From: Peribacillus butanolivorans
GTDB lineage: Bacteria > Bacillota > Bacilli > Bacillales > DSM-1321
Length of the DNA: 64,000 nucleotides
Assembly: GCF_001273755.1 (NCBI RefSeq)
Contig: NZ_LGYA01000005.1
Span: 124,001 to 188,000, forward strand
Direction of reading: 5' to 3'
Below, in pieces: positions 53,070 to 64,000 of the stretch. The notes beneath the pieces are model-generated. The model worked only from the letters and a program-made list of their open reading frames with translations, did no database searches and had not been told where the DNA came from. How positions within the stretch are numbered: position 1 is the first letter of the stretch; each line of letters begins with the position of its first letter. The position numbers and the translations under genes are program-made.

Positions 53070-56000
53070 ATGAGTACAGTTGAGGTGTATAAACCAAAGA
53101 ACCATATCCGATTCGTGACTGCTTCGAGTTTATTTGATGGACATGATGCATCTATTAACATCATGAGGAGAATTCTTCAGGCTAGCGGTGCGGAGGTTAT
53201 TCACCTAGGCCATAATCGCTCGGTAGAGGAAATAGTTAACGCGGCGATCCAAGAGGATGTTCAAGGTATAGCGATGTCATCTTACCAAGGTGGGCATGTG
53301 GAATATTTTAAATACATGTATGATTTGTTGAAGGAAAAGGGAGCTCAGCACATTCGGATTTTTGCCGGCGGAGGAGGAGTCATTATCCCGCGGGAAATTA
53401 AAGAGCTTCATGAGTATGGAATTGCCCGTATTTTCTCTCCAGATGAGGGACGGGAGTATGGGCTTCAAGGCATGATTAATGTATTGATGGAGGAGTGCGA
53501 CTTTTCAACCGTCAAACCATCCTTGCAGGAACGCTTTGATGAACTGATCGCAGGGGAAACAAGTGCCATTGCCCAATATATTACCTTCGCTGAAAATAGA
53601 CTCGATGCTGTAAATGAATCCGCGGCTGCAGTGGAGAGCCTCCTTGAGCAAATCAAGACATCTGAAAAGCAGGTTCCGGTTCTTGGGATAACAGGGACGG
53701 GCGGAGCAGGGAAAAGTTCGCTGACTGATGAATTGATTCGTCGATTTATAAACGAAATTCCAGATAAGAAGGTGGCCATCCTTTCTGTCGACCCGACAAA
53801 GCAAAAAACAGGTGGTGCCTTGCTGGGTGACCGAATCCGAATGAATGCAATTTTTTCTGAGCGTGTTTACATGCGGAGCCTAGCCACTCGTCATTCAAAA
53901 AGTGAGTTGTCTTTAGCGATTAAAGATGCCATTTCGGTTGTGAAGGCAGCTGGCGTCGATTTAATTATCGTTGAAACGAGCGGGATCGGTCAGGGGGATG
54001 CGGAGATTGCTGAGATATGCGATGTGGCTATGTATGTGATGACGAGTGAGTTCGGTGCTCCTTCCCAGCTTGAAAAAATTGATATGATTGATTATGCCGA
54101 TTTAATAGTGATAAACAAATATGAGCGTAAAGGTTCCGAGGATGCAAAAAACCAAGTTCAAAAACAATATCAACGTAGCCGTACGCTTTTTGATCAAGAT
54201 CCTTCTGAAATGCCTGTCTATGGCACAATTGCTTCCCAATTCAATGATCCAGGAACGAATGCATTATTCGCTGCACTAATTGAAAAATTAAATGAAAAAG
54301 CAGGGACAGAATGGAGTACTACTTTTTCAAAAGAAGCGGAAGTATACAAACAAAATGTCATAATTCCAACCGACCGCCGCTATTATTTACGTGAAATCAG
54401 TGATACGGTCCGATCGTATCATAAACGGGCTGGTGAACAAGTCCGTTTTGCCCGCAGACTCTTTCAGCTCGAAGGAGCAATTGAAGCAGTTAAGGAAAAT
54501 GAAAGTAATGAAGACATTATCACTTCTCTGGAAACACTGAAAAAAGAAACCGCCTCCAAATTATCTGCTGAATCAAAAAAGATCCTTTCTGGATGGATGG
54601 ACTTAAAAGAAAAATATGCAGGGGAGCAGTTTGTAACAAAAATCCGGGATAAAGAAATCATCACAAAGCTGAAAACTAAAAGTTTATCAGGTCTAATGAT
54701 TCCGAGAGTATCACTGCCTAAATATGTGGACTATGGAGAAATATTAAGTTGGGTCTTCCGTGAAAACGTACCTGGCTTCTTCCCTTATACAGCCGGAGTC
54801 TTTCCATTCAAGCGTGAGGGAGAAGACCCTAAGCGGCAATTTGCTGGTGAAGGTTCACCTGATCGAACCAACCGACGTTTTCATTATTTGTCTAAGGACG
54901 ATAATGCCAAACGACTCAGTACGGCTTTCGATTCTGTGACGTTATATGGGGAAGATCCTGATTACCGGCCGGATATTTATGGAAAGGTAGGTGAAAGCGG
55001 CGTCAGTATCTGTACGTTGGATGACATGAAAAAATTGTATGCTGGCTTCGACCTATGCCACCCATCGACATCTGTATCCATGACTATCAATGGTCCTGCG
55101 CCAATTATTTTGGCTATGTATATGAATACAGCGATTGATCAACAGGTTCAACTGAAAGAAAAAGAGTTGGGCCGTTCCCTTACAGACGCCGAAACTGAAC
55201 AAGTGCAGGCTTACACGCTTCAAACGGTACGCGGGACTGTTCAAGCTGATATTCTAAAAGAAGACCAAGGGCAGAATACATGCATCTTTTCCACAGAATT
55301 TGCCCTAAGGCTAATGGGGGACATCCAAGCGTATTTTATTGATAATAAAGTCAGAAATTATTATTCGGTATCCATTTCTGGGTATCATATCGCTGAAGCA
55401 GGCGCCAATCCTATTTCACAATTGGCTTTTACTTTAGCAAACGGATTTACTTATATAGAGTATTACTTAAGCCGCGGAATGAATATTGATGACTTTGCGC
55501 CGAATTTGTCTTTCTTCTTCTCGAATGGGCTAGACCCGGAATATACGGTTATCGGAAGGGTTGCAAGACGGATCTGGGCGATAGTCATGCGTGATAAATA
55601 TGGAGCGAATGACCGTAGTCAGAAGTTGAAATATCATATCCAGACGTCGGGGCGCTCTCTCCATGCGCAGGAAATTGATTTTAACGATATCCGAACGACA
55701 CTTCAGGCATTAATGGCCCTGCAAGACAACTGCAACTCCCTGCATACGAATGCATACGATGAGGCTATCACTACACCTACGGAAGAGTCTGTACGTCGTG
55801 CAATGGCTATTCAAATGATCATTACAAAGGAGCACGGGCTATCAAAAAATGAAAACCCGATGCAGGGTGCTTTTGTAGTAGAAGAGTTGACAGATCTGGT
55901 TGAGGAAGCGGTACTACAAGAGTTTGATCGCATCAATGATCGGGGCGGTGTATTGGGTGCTATGGAGACACAATATCAACGCGGGAAAATCCAGGATGAA

Positions 56001-56336
56001 TCCATGCATTACGAAATGAAAAAGCATACGGGAGAATTGCCGATTATTGGGGTTAATACGTACTTGAATCCTAACCCTCCTTCAGAAGAAGCTGTGAACA
56101 GCATGGAGATTGCCCGTGCCACGAAAGAAGAAAAGGAAGGGCAGATCATTAACTTACAGGCATTTCAGGAAAAAAATAAAGCGTTCATAGAAGAAGCCCT
56201 AACTAATTTAAAAGCAGCGGCGATGAACGGGGAAAATATTTTTGCTGAACTCATGAATTGTGTGAGAGTGGCTAGCTTGGGCCAGATTACACGTGCATTA
56301 TATGATGTCGGCGGACAATATCGAAGAAATATGTAA
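53070..56336 (+). CDS. icmF: Fused isobutyryl-CoA mutase IcmF
   Basis: Adenosylcobalamin-dependent mutase of 1088 residues interconverting isobutyryl-CoA and n-butyryl-CoA (some also act on isovaleryl/pivalyl-CoA). Domains in order: B12-binding at about 10-140 with '[13 protein letters not shown]' near 22 (DxHxxG-like loop and the base-off His), a MeaB-like G-protein chaperone domain with P-loop 'GTGGAGKSS' near 207 and '[20 protein letters not shown]' near 241, a linker, and the substrate-binding TIM barrel from about 560 ('[20 protein letters not shown]'). Fusion of GTPase and mutase is the family's hallmark. Ends the fatty-acid cluster; AAGGAGGAG ribosome site. Confidence 0.95.
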   Translation: MSTVEVYKPKNHIRFVTASSLFDGHDASINIMRRILQASGAEVIHLGHNRSVEEIVNAAIQEDVQGIAMSSYQGGHVEYFKYMYDLLKEKGAQHIRIFAGGGGVIIPREIKELHEYGIARIFSPDEGREYGLQGMINVLMEECDFSTVKPSLQERFDELIAGETSAIAQYITFAENRLDAVNESAAAVESLLEQIKTSEKQVPVLGITGTGGAGKSSLTDELIRRFINEIPDKKVAILSVDPTKQKTGGALLGDRIRMNAIFSERVYMRSLATRHSKSELSLAIKDAISVVKAAGVDLIIVETSGIGQGDAEIAEICDVAMYVMTSEFGAPSQLEKIDMIDYADLIVINKYERKGSEDAKNQVQKQYQRSRTLFDQDPSEMPVYGTIASQFNDPGTNALFAALIEKLNEKAGTEWSTTFSKEAEVYKQNVIIPTDRRYYLREISDTVRSYHKRAGEQVRFARRLFQLEGAIEAVKENESNEDIITSLETLKKETASKLSAESKKILSGWMDLKEKYAGEQFVTKIRDKEIITKLKTKSLSGLMIPRVSLPKYVDYGEILSWVFRENVPGFFPYTAGVFPFKREGEDPKRQFAGEGSPDRTNRRFHYLSKDDNAKRLSTAFDSVTLYGEDPDYRPDIYGKVGESGVSICTLDDMKKLYAGFDLCHPSTSVSMTINGPAPIILAMYMNTAIDQQVQLKEKELGRSLTDAETEQVQAYTLQTVRGTVQADILKEDQGQNTCIFSTEFALRLMGDIQAYFIDNKVRNYYSVSISGYHIAEAGANPISQLAFTLANGFTYIEYYLSRGMNIDDFAPNLSFFFSNGLDPEYTVIGRVARRIWAIVMRDKYGANDRSQKLKYHIQTSGRSLHAQEIDFNDIRTTLQALMALQDNCNSLHTNAYDEAITTPTEESVRRAMAIQMIITKEHGLSKNENPMQGAFVVEELTDLVEEAVLQEFDRINDRGGVLGAMETQYQRGKIQDESMHYEMKKHTGELPIIGVNTYLNPNPPSEEAVNSMEIARATKEEKEGQIINLQAFQEKNKAFIEEALTNLKAAAMNGENIFAELMNCVRVASLGQITRALYDVGGQYRRNM

Positions 56337-56339
56337 AGT

Positions 56340-56377
56340 TAAGGGGTACTCCGAAATTGAGGAGGCCCCTTTTTTAA
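56340..56377 (+). terminator. Weak terminator after icmF
   Basis: GGGGTACTCC and GAGGAGGCCCC can pair imperfectly around GAAATT and are followed by seven T. Confidence 0.6.
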
Positions 56378-56474
56378 AAAAATTCCGAGTTTTTTTCGCA
56401 AAATGTAAATTTTCCCTTATAATTATTTGGTAAAGGGGCAAAAATGATGAATCAGCCCTATTGGAGTTGAAAAA

Positions 56475-56633
56475 ATGAACCTGAAGATGATTGGATTAAT
56501 CATAGGTTATATTTTTGCTATCATTATTTTATTTGAGTTGTATGAGCATCAATTAGGCGCCGTTTCCTTTTTTATTCTATCTGTAGTATTTTTTACTGCA
56601 GCCTATCGTCAGAAATCATTGAAGAGTAAATAA
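56475..56633 (+). CDS. Small membrane protein (52 residues)
   Basis: Begins 'MNLKMIGLIIGYIFAIIILF', followed by 'ELYEHQLGAVSFFILSVVFF' and a basic tail 'TAAYRQKSLKSK'. Two hydrophobic segments and a positively charged C-terminus suggest a hairpin membrane protein. ATG at 56475 with GGAGTTG (56463-56469) upstream. It lies between icmF and rpoE. Not a family I recognise. Confidence 0.7.
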   Translation: MNLKMIGLIIGYIFAIIILFELYEHQLGAVSFFILSVVFFTAAYRQKSLKSK

Positions 56634-56843
56634 AATCTGTTTAAAGATTTCTGTTTACATAAACGTAAGGGTAAATCTGTGAAAGTATCAGATAGAACTA
56701 GCATAAACCCAATTAGATTGTTTATAATGGAGTATATGTCTAGCAGGAATTGTCGTTATTTTATCGAAATACTGTTTTAGATTATTTTTTTATGTGAAAA
56801 AACACAGAATTTAGTGTTTGAATAGAGAAGGGAAGTGCGGAAT

Positions 56844-57425
56844 TTGAGTTTAAAACAATACTCAAAAGAGCAGTTATTGGAAATGTCCTTAATAGAGATG
56901 GCATATGATTTGTTAGTGGAAAGAAATGAACCGATTCCATTTAAAGATTTAATAAGTGAGTTAGCTACGCTTCATCATTTATCTAAAGCAGAAGTGGCAA
57001 AAAGAATTGCTCAATTCTATACAGATTTGAATGTAGATGGCCGATTTACTTCACTTGGAGACAACCGCTGGGGATTGAAAACATGGTACCCAGTTGACCA
57101 AATTGAAGAAGAAGTTGTACATGTTGTAAAACCGAAGAAGAAAAAGAAAGCTAAAAAAGCCGCTGTGATTGTCGACGATTTCGATGAGCTTGAAGATGAA
57201 GATCTTGATTTTGAAGAAGATATCGATGATTTAGACGAAGATGAGGATGACGACGACGATGATCTTTTAGATGCTCCAGTAATCGACGAGGAACTTTTAG
57301 AAGATGACGTAGACGATGATGACGATCTAGAAGAAGAAATAATTGAAGACGAAGCATTTGTCCTAGAAGACGATGAGGACGAAGATGAAGACGAAGAAGA
57401 GCTTGATGAAGATCATGAGAAATAA
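56844..57425 (+). CDS. rpoE: RNA polymerase delta subunit RpoE
   Basis: Gram-positive RNA polymerase subunit that speeds recycling and raises start specificity. N-terminal globular domain (about 1-90, 'SLKQYSKEQLLEMSLIEMAY', 'RIAQFYTDLNVDGRFTSLGD') and a very acidic, disordered Asp/Glu tail of about 90 residues after a lysine patch 'KPKKKKKAKKA'. TTG at 56844 gives the family N-terminus M-S-L-K-Q-Y-S and has AGAAGGGAAG upstream; a GTG at 56835 overlaps that site. Its stop is only 11 bases from the pyrG promoter. Confidence 0.93.
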   Translation: MSLKQYSKEQLLEMSLIEMAYDLLVERNEPIPFKDLISELATLHHLSKAEVAKRIAQFYTDLNVDGRFTSLGDNRWGLKTWYPVDQIEEEVVHVVKPKKKKKAKKAAVIVDDFDELEDEDLDFEEDIDDLDEDEDDDDDDLLDAPVIDEELLEDDVDDDDDLEEEIIEDEAFVLEDDEDEDEDEEELDEDHEK

Positions 57426-57436
57426 ATAATCGCCCT

Positions 57437-57545
57437 TGACTTTTTAAGGCGAAATTTGTAGAATCATTTTTGGGCTCCTTAAAAAAGGACACAATGATTA
57501 AATTATATCGCTCCCTTACTTTTATTGTAAGCGGAGCGTTTTTGT
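57437..57545 (+). promoter_or_regulatory. pyrG promoter, GGG start and CTP-sensing attenuator
   Basis: TTGACT (57437-57442), 17-bp spacer, TAGAAT (57460-57465), then GGGCTCC with the first G at 57473, seven bases after the -10. A hairpin CGCTCCCTTAC ... GTAAGCGGAGCG with T run follows at 57509-57545. This is the layout of the B. subtilis pyrG leader: at low CTP the polymerase stutters on GGG, extra 5' G residues pair with the CUCCC arm and prevent the terminator. Confidence 0.87.
57509..57545 (+). terminator. pyrG leader terminator (attenuator), also rpoE 3' end
   Basis: Stem CGCTCC-CTTAC / GTAAG-C-GGAGCG (one bulge) and a T-rich tail. Its pyrimidine-rich left arm, CGCTCCCTT, is the target for poly-G transcripts. 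Confidence 0.87.
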
Positions 57546-59508
<1,963 letters not shown>

Positions 59509-59514
59509 TAAAAC

Positions 59515-59543
59515 AAAAAACAGCCCATGTGGCTGTTTTTTTT
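59515..59543. terminator. Bidirectional terminator between pyrG and ywjG
   Basis: AAAAAACAGCC-CATGT-GGCTGTTTTTTTT, flanked by A and T runs; serves two convergent genes. Confidence 0.93.
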
Positions 59544-59552
59544 ATTGAAGAA

Positions 59553-60083
59553 TTAATCTTCATTTTTATATTCTTGAATAATTTCTACAAGGGTGAATTT
59601 AATTCCATAATAAGCAAAAAGAGCCGCAATGAGGGTTGGATACCCATATCGATTTCCTGTTTCATCGGGGATTAAGCCTCGTTGAATTCGTAAATCGATA
59701 TGTACATCAGCAAGCTCCAAAAGCGATTCTTCTTCTGATGGAACAGCTGTTGAAACCGCTACAAATGGTATATCCTGCTTCTGAAGCTGTTTAGCCAGAT
59801 TTACGGCTTCTAAATCGTTTGAATGGCGGCTGAATAAAAGAAACCGATCTTCTCGGGAAATAGCCGCGCCATCTTCGTATCTTTTTGCTTTAGGAAAGGG
59901 TTCCTCCCCTTCCAACGCTTCAGCTGCCACTCCTTGCATTTCACCGAAGCCGTGTACAAAAACAGATCCGTCTCCGACCGCAGCCTGAGCTAACAAGCGT
60001 CCGGCATCCTCCATTTCGAAGGCTTCCTTTTCTATCATTTTTTTAAATAAACCGCTTATCTGCGTCGAAAAAATTTTTAACAT
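59553..60083 (-). CDS. ywjG: DUF2529 family protein YwjG
   Basis: A 176-residue protein of the DUF2529/YwjG family that resembles SIS-fold sugar isomerases: 'MEDAGRLLAQAAVGDGSVFV' near 25, 'FLLFSRHSNDLEAVNLAKQL' near 77. The true start is ATG 60083 with AAAGGAG just upstream; the frame extends about 75 codons further upstream without a ribosome site and into the spo0F promoter region. In B. subtilis it is convergent with pyrG in the same way. Function unknown. Confidence 0.9.
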   Translation of the reverse strand: MLKIFSTQISGLFKKMIEKEAFEMEDAGRLLAQAAVGDGSVFVHGFGEMQGVAAEALEGEEPFPKAKRYEDGAAISREDRFLLFSRHSNDLEAVNLAKQLQKQDIPFVAVSTAVPSEEESLLELADVHIDLRIQRGLIPDETGNRYGYPTLIAALFAYYGIKFTLVEIIQEYKNED

Positions 60084-60225
60084 GCTTAGAAACTCCTTTA
60101 AAAATAGTACCCCTATTATAAAGGACTTTCCCCTGCATTGACAGGTTTCGGGGCTTAAGGCTGAAAAGGCGAATTTACATAATCGATTGAAAAAACAAAA
60201 AAATATAAATCCTTTTAGCCATATG

Positions 60226-60254
60226 GCAGGAATTTTGTTACAATTATCGAATAT
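60226..60254 (+). promoter_or_regulatory. spo0F sigma-H promoter
   Basis: GCAGGAATT (60226-60234), an 11-bp spacer and ATCGAATAT (60246-60254) match the sigma-H consensus RNAGGAWWW-N11-12-RNNGAATWW in every defined position. It is 140 bases upstream of spo0F. A TTGACA at 60286 may belong to a second, vegetative promoter. Confidence 0.82.
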
Positions 60255-60396
60255 GAACATAGAAATCAGTGATAAAATAGAAGCATTGACATCTATGTAA
60301 TTTGACGGCAATCTAACGAACTACCTTTTGGCAGGTAATTTAGTCAGGCAGATACATTTTTTATAATAATAAATTGGGAAGAGGTGAGGTGAAAAA

Positions 60397-60768
60397 ATGT
60401 CAGGGAAAATATTAATTGTTGATGATCAATTTGGGATTCGTATTTTATTGAACGAGGTTTTACATAAAGAAGGGTATGATACATTTCAAGCAGCGAATGG
60501 CATTCAAGCCTTAGAAGTGCTAAATAATCATTCACCTGATCTTGTATTACTGGATATGAAGATTCCAGGAATGGATGGAATTGAGATTTTGAAGCGGATG
60601 AAGGTAGTTGATCCAGACATTCGGGTCATTATTATGACTGCTTATGGTGAACTTGATATGATTCAAGAAGCAAAAGACTTAGGAGCCATGACTCACTTTG
60701 CCAAGCCGTTTGACATTGATGATATTAGAAAAGCTGTGCGTGAATACTTGCCAATTCAATCAAGTTAA
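60397..60768 (+). CDS. spo0F: Sporulation response regulator Spo0F
   Basis: Single-domain receiver of 123 residues that relays phosphate from sporulation kinases to Spo0B in the phosphorelay to Spo0A. Acidic pocket Asp9/Asp10, phosphoacceptor Asp53 ('[11 protein letters not shown]'), Thr81 and Lys103 ('FAKPFD') are all present. Residues facing KinA/Spo0B ('[12 protein letters not shown]') closely match B. subtilis. ATG at 60397 after AGAGGTGAGG. Confidence 0.96.
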   Translation: MSGKILIVDDQFGIRILLNEVLHKEGYDTFQAANGIQALEVLNNHSPDLVLLDMKIPGMDGIEILKRMKVVDPDIRVIIMTAYGELDMIQEAKDLGAMTHFAKPFDIDDIRKAVREYLPIQSS

Positions 60769-60807
60769 CAGTCTTTATGATTAATATTATTATAAATTAA
60801 AGAATGC

Positions 60808-60843
60808 CACGGCTATCTTTTAAAAGATGAGCCGTGTTTTTTT
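60808..60843 (+). terminator. Intrinsic terminator after spo0F
   Basis: CACGGCTATCTTTT and AAAAGATGAGCCGTG form a long stem followed by seven T. Confidence 0.9.
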
Positions 60844-61014
60844 GGAATAAATTTGAGACTTGATATAGTGAATTTGTTGCTGTTTTTTTCATGTATTGAT
60901 ATGCTAAAAGAGGAGAGATATTCCGATTTATAAGTGTATGTTCCAAAGGTTTTAGGGAATATCTAGATAGAATTAACTTTAAATAATAAACATTCACTAG
61001 TAGGAGGAAATCAA

Positions 61015-61872
61015 ATGCCTTTAGTTTCTATGAAAGATATGCTGAATAAAGCTCTTGATGAAAAATATGCAGTAGGTCAATTTAATATTAATAATCTGGA
61101 ATGGACACAAGCTATTCTAGCTGCTGCAGAAGAAGAAAAATCTCCAGTCATTCTTGGTGTTTCTGAAGGGGCTGCCCGTCATATGGGTGGTTTCAAAACG
61201 ACAGTTATGATGGTTCAAGGTTTATTGGAAGACATGAAAATCACAGTACCTGTGGCAATTCATCTTGACCATGGTTCAAGCTTTGATAAATGTAAAGAAG
61301 CTATCGAGGCAGGATTTACGTCCGTAATGATCGATGCTTCACATCACCCAATTGAAGAAAATATTGAGACGACGAAGAAAGTTGTTGAATATGCTCACGC
61401 ACGCAATGTTTCCGTTGAGGCAGAAGTGGGAACTGTTGGTGGACAAGAAGACGATATAATCGCTGATGGAGTCGTATATGCAGACCCTCAAGAGTGCGAA
61501 CAGCTAGTTAAAGAAACGAATGTTGACTGCTTTGCACCAGCATTGGGATCTGTTCATGGTCCATATAAAGGAGAACCTAACCTAGGATATAAAGAAATGG
61601 AAGAGGTACGGGATTTAACACACAAACCTCTAGTACTCCATGGCGGTACAGGTATTCCTACGAAAGATATCCAAAAAGCGATCTCTCTTGGAACATCAAA
61701 AATCAATGTGAATACTGAAAATCAGATTGTTTTCACAAAAGCTGTACGTGAGGTTCTAAATAGCAACTCAGAAGTTTACGATCCTCGTAAATTCTTGGTA
61801 CCTGGCCGTGAAGCGATTAAAGAGACTGTCATCGGAAAGATAAGGGAATTTGGTTCAAACGGTAAAGCGTAA
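61015..61872 (+). CDS. fbaA: Class II fructose-1,6-bisphosphate aldolase FbaA
   Basis: Zinc aldolase of glycolysis and gluconeogenesis, 285 residues. Zinc ligands in '[18 protein letters not shown]' near 80-97 and '[12 protein letters not shown]' near 181, and '[14 protein letters not shown]' near 206 carries the third His and phosphate-binding Gly. ATG at 61015 with AGGAGGAA. Two hairpins follow before tal. Confidence 0.96.
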   Translation: MPLVSMKDMLNKALDEKYAVGQFNINNLEWTQAILAAAEEEKSPVILGVSEGAARHMGGFKTTVMMVQGLLEDMKITVPVAIHLDHGSSFDKCKEAIEAGFTSVMIDASHHPIEENIETTKKVVEYAHARNVSVEAEVGTVGGQEDDIIADGVVYADPQECEQLVKETNVDCFAPALGSVHGPYKGEPNLGYKEMEEVRDLTHKPLVLHGGTGIPTKDIQKAISLGTSKINVNTENQIVFTKAVREVLNSNSEVYDPRKFLVPGREAIKETVIGKIREFGSNGKA

Positions 61873-61917
61873 TTCTATAGCCTTTAGGTTTTATCATTTT
61901 TAAATGATTCAGAATAT

Positions 61918-61948
61918 CCATCAGGGGGGCACTCTTCCCCTTTGATGG
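61918..61948 (+). terminator. Hairpin after fbaA
   Basis: CCATCAGGGG and CCCCTTTGATGG pair around GGCACTCTT. No T run, so it may stabilise mRNA rather than terminate. Confidence 0.6.
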
Positions 61949-61961
61949 TATCTATTTATAC

Positions 61962-61990
61962 GTGCGGCCAAAAACCGCACTTTGTTTTTT
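61962..61990 (+). terminator. Intrinsic terminator between fbaA and tal
   Basis: GTGCGG-CCAAAAA-CCGCAC with TTTGTTTTTT tail. Confidence 0.85.
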
Positions 61991-62054
61991 GAACAATTAG
62001 AATTCAGATGCATAATAGAAAAATAAAAAATCGAGTACATACGGAGGAAAAAAC

Positions 62055-62705
62055 ATGAAATTCTTCATAGATACAGCAAACATGGAAGAAATCAAACAAG
62101 CGCACGAACTTGGCGTATTAGCAGGAGTTACGACTAACCCGTCTCTTGTCGCAAGAGAAAAAGGTGTATCTTTCCATGACCGTTTAAAAGAAATTACAAG
62201 CCTTGTAAAGGAATCTGTTTCTGCAGAAGTCATTGCGCTTGATTTTGAGGGAATGATGGCTGAAGCGCAAGAACTTATTGCTATTGCCCCTAATATCACC
62301 ATTAAAGTACCAATGACTCCAGACGGATTGAAGGCTGTTGCGGCTTTAACAAAACAAGGAGTCAAAACAAATGTTACCCTTATTTTTAGTGCCAACCAGG
62401 CATTATTAGCTGCTAGGGCAGGAGCAACTTATGTGTCTCCATTTTTAGGACGCTTAGATGATATCGGTCAAAATGGCCTGGATTTAATCTCTGATATTGC
62501 TGATATTTTTGCTATTCATGATATCAATGCTGAAATTATCGCAGCTTCAATTCGTCACCCGATGCATATTACAGAAGCTGCTCTTAAAGGAGCCCATATT
62601 GCAACGATTCCTTATAAAGTCTTAATGCAATTATTCCATCACCCATTAACAGATAAAGGGATTGAAGCTTTCTTGAAGGATTGGAATTCTCGTACAGAAG
62701 CATAA
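62055..62705 (+). CDS. tal: Transaldolase (fructose-6-phosphate aldolase-like) YwjH
   Basis: Short-type transaldolase/MipB family, 216 residues. Schiff-base Lys in '[16 protein letters not shown]' near 86 and '[20 protein letters not shown]' near 109; '[20 protein letters not shown]' at the N-terminus. ATG at 62055 with GGAGGAAAA. It is downstream of fbaA as in B. subtilis, linking glycolysis with the pentose phosphate pathway. Confidence 0.94.
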   Translation: MKFFIDTANMEEIKQAHELGVLAGVTTNPSLVAREKGVSFHDRLKEITSLVKESVSAEVIALDFEGMMAEAQELIAIAPNITIKVPMTPDGLKAVAALTKQGVKTNVTLIFSANQALLAARAGATYVSPFLGRLDDIGQNGLDLISDIADIFAIHDINAEIIAASIRHPMHITEAALKGAHIATIPYKVLMQLFHHPLTDKGIEAFLKDWNSRTEA

Positions 62706-62916
62706 ATTACCTTGCCGCTAAGTCGCTATAAATTGCACCGGTTAAATGGAAATAAACAAAATTAGAAATTTTTATCATTTTTTTACATGACTTTTCTATT
62801 TTTGTGTAAACTAAGAAACTAGATAGTAAATGTTGTCGGATTATGCAATTTTCTTGTGGTAAAATATTACTTTTTGGAAGTAGCTTCTAAGTGCTTAGCG
62901 TGGAAGGGAGTATATT

Positions 62917-64000
62917 ATGGAAAAACTTAAAATTGCCGGTGGCTACCCTCTAAAGGGAAGCATTCGTGTCAGCGGTGCAAAAAATAGTGCGGTCGCCTTG
63001 ATTCCTGCAACAATTTTAGCAGACTCTCCTGTTACGATAGAAGGCTTGCCTGATATCTCAGATGTAGAGATGCTGAAAGAGTTAATGGAGGAAATTGGCG
63101 GTGATGTTGCCTTTAATGATGGAGAAATGACAGTAGACCCCAGCAGGATGATTTCAATGCCTCTGCCTAACGGAAGAGTGAAGAAATTACGTGCCTCTTA
63201 TTATTTAATGGGCGCGATGCTAGGGAAGTTTAAAAAGGCTGTGATTGGCCTGCCTGGAGGTTGCCATTTAGGTCCTCGACCAATAGATCAGCATATAAAA
63301 GGTTTTGAAGCACTTGGCGCACAAGTGACGAATGAACAAGGTGCTATTTACTTAAGGGCGGATGAGCTACGAGGCGCACGTATCTATTTGGATGTCGTGA
63401 GCGTCGGGGCAACGATTAATATTATGCTTGCTGCCGTTTTGGCTAAAGGAAGGACAGTTATTGAAAATGCAGCGAAAGAACCGGAAATCATTGATGTTGC
63501 CACGTTGTTGACCAATATGGGAGCAAAAATCAAGGGTGCTGGAACGGATATTATCCGTATTGATGGTGTGGACAGTTTGCATGGTTGCAGACATACGATC
63601 ATACCTGATCGGATAGAAGCTGGAACTTTCATGATTTTAGCCGCAGCAGTCGGCGAAGGCATCTTAATTGATAATGTCATTCCCCAGCATTTAGAGTCGT
63701 TAACGGCCAAAATGCGGGAAATGGGCATAAATATCGAGGCTGGTGATGATCAGATCTTTGTTTCTCCAGGTGAGAAATATAAAGCGGTTGATATCAAGAC
63801 GTTAGTTTACCCTGGATTTCCAACAGATCTTCAGCAGCCCTTCACGTCTCTTCTAACAAAAACAAGTGGTTCTAGCATGGTGACCGATACGATTTACGGG
63901 GCCCGCTTTAAGCATATAGATGAACTGCGGCGCATGAATGCAAAGATTAAAGTCGAAGGCAGAGCCGCAATTATTAATGGTCCGGTTCAACTTCACGGTG
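62917..64000 (+). CDS. murAB: UDP-GlcNAc 1-carboxyvinyltransferase MurAB (MurZ), 3'-truncated by window
   Basis: First committed step of peptidoglycan synthesis (PEP transfer to UDP-GlcNAc). The visible 361 codons start '[20 protein letters not shown]' and hold the catalytic loop '[20 protein letters not shown]' with Cys116, target of fosfomycin; '[20 protein letters not shown]' near 37. ATG at 62917 after GGAAGGGAG. The C-terminal ~60-70 residues lie beyond the window. The MurAB (not MurAA) assignment follows from gene order after tal. Confidence 0.92.
   Translation, partial: MEKLKIAGGYPLKGSIRVSGAKNSAVALIPATILADSPVTIEGLPDISDVEMLKELMEEIGGDVAFNDGEMTVDPSRMISMPLPNGRVKKLRASYYLMGAMLGKFKKAVIGLPGGCHLGPRPIDQHIKGFEALGAQVTNEQGAIYLRADELRGARIYLDVVSVGATINIMLAAVLAKGRTVIENAAKEPEIIDVATLLTNMGAKIKGAGTDIIRIDGVDSLHGCRHTIIPDRIEAGTFMILAAAVGEGILIDNVIPQHLESLTAKMREMGINIEAGDDQIFVSPGEKYKAVDIKTLVYPGFPTDLQQPFTSLLTKTSGSSMVTDTIYGARFKHIDELRRMNAKIKVEGRAAIINGPVQLHG

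Noticed and set aside
60084-60311. 75-codon upstream extension of ywjG
   Set aside because: No ribosome site; it runs across the spo0F sigma-H promoter, while ATG 60083 has a proper AAAGGAG.

Overview
This window is a stretch of a low-to-mid GC Gram-positive, endospore-forming Bacillaceae chromosome. The evidence is the sporulation and germination genes (rsfA, gerQ, spo0F), the Bacillus-type regulatory sites, the strong AGGAGG-like ribosome sites with frequent TTG/GTG starts, and a gene order that follows the B. subtilis block ung-ywdI-ywdK-gerQ-hemQ-pta-lipL-rsfA-ywfO-ywgA-ywhB/C/D-pbpG-speEB-ywiB-argS-uvsE-ywjE-ywjF-rpoE-pyrG-ywjG-spo0F-fbaA-tal-murAB. Scattered GC-rich intergenic repeats of a kind common in environmental Bacillus relatives fit a Bacillus/Peribacillus-like organism; the species cannot be fixed from this sequence alone.

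Region 1 (1-9789) is a cobalamin uptake, salvage and remodelling operon. A 5'-truncated cobalamin riboswitch with a terminator precedes btuF, btuC, a btuD-cbiZ fusion, cbiB, cobD, cobU, cobS, cobC, a second divergent cobU-like gene, a PduO-type adenosyltransferase, and an ECF S-component plus AIR-synthase-like kinase pair that best fits the alpha-ribazole transporter/kinase pair CblT/CblS. No cobT is present. Genes overlap tightly and many start with TTG or GTG.

Region 2 (9829-16861) holds a decayed gluconate permease in front of an intact gluconate kinase, a YbaK-type deacylase, a tandem P-loop ATPase of unknown role, a HAD phosphatase, a sugar-dehydrogenase-like lipoprotein and a 780-bp block of nested intergenic repeats. 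Region 3 (16862-25517) holds a MarR/MFS pair with a perfect palindromic operator, bacillithiol deacetylase bshB2 with yojF, pdxK, a molybdopterin cluster (mobA-moaE-moaD-moeB), a YflT stress protein and a PLD-family membrane protein.

Region 4 (25668-47691) is the conserved Bacillus core: DNA repair (ung, uvsE), haem (hemQ), acetate (pta), lipoate (lipL), sporulation control (rsfA), peptidoglycan (pbpG), polyamines (speE, speB), tRNA charging (argS) and cardiolipin synthesis. Region 5 (45425-56336) is a fatty-acid/branched-chain acyl-CoA block: ywjF with a FadR-like box, then thiolase, 3-hydroxyacyl-CoA dehydrogenase, two acyl-CoA dehydrogenases, a TetR regulator and the B12-dependent fused isobutyryl-CoA mutase IcmF. 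IcmF is a direct consumer of the adenosylcobalamin that region 1 supplies. Region 6 (56475-64000) returns to the core: a small membrane peptide, rpoE, pyrG with a CTP-type attenuator, ywjG, spo0F with a sigma-H promoter, fbaA, tal and the start of murAB, which is cut by the window end.
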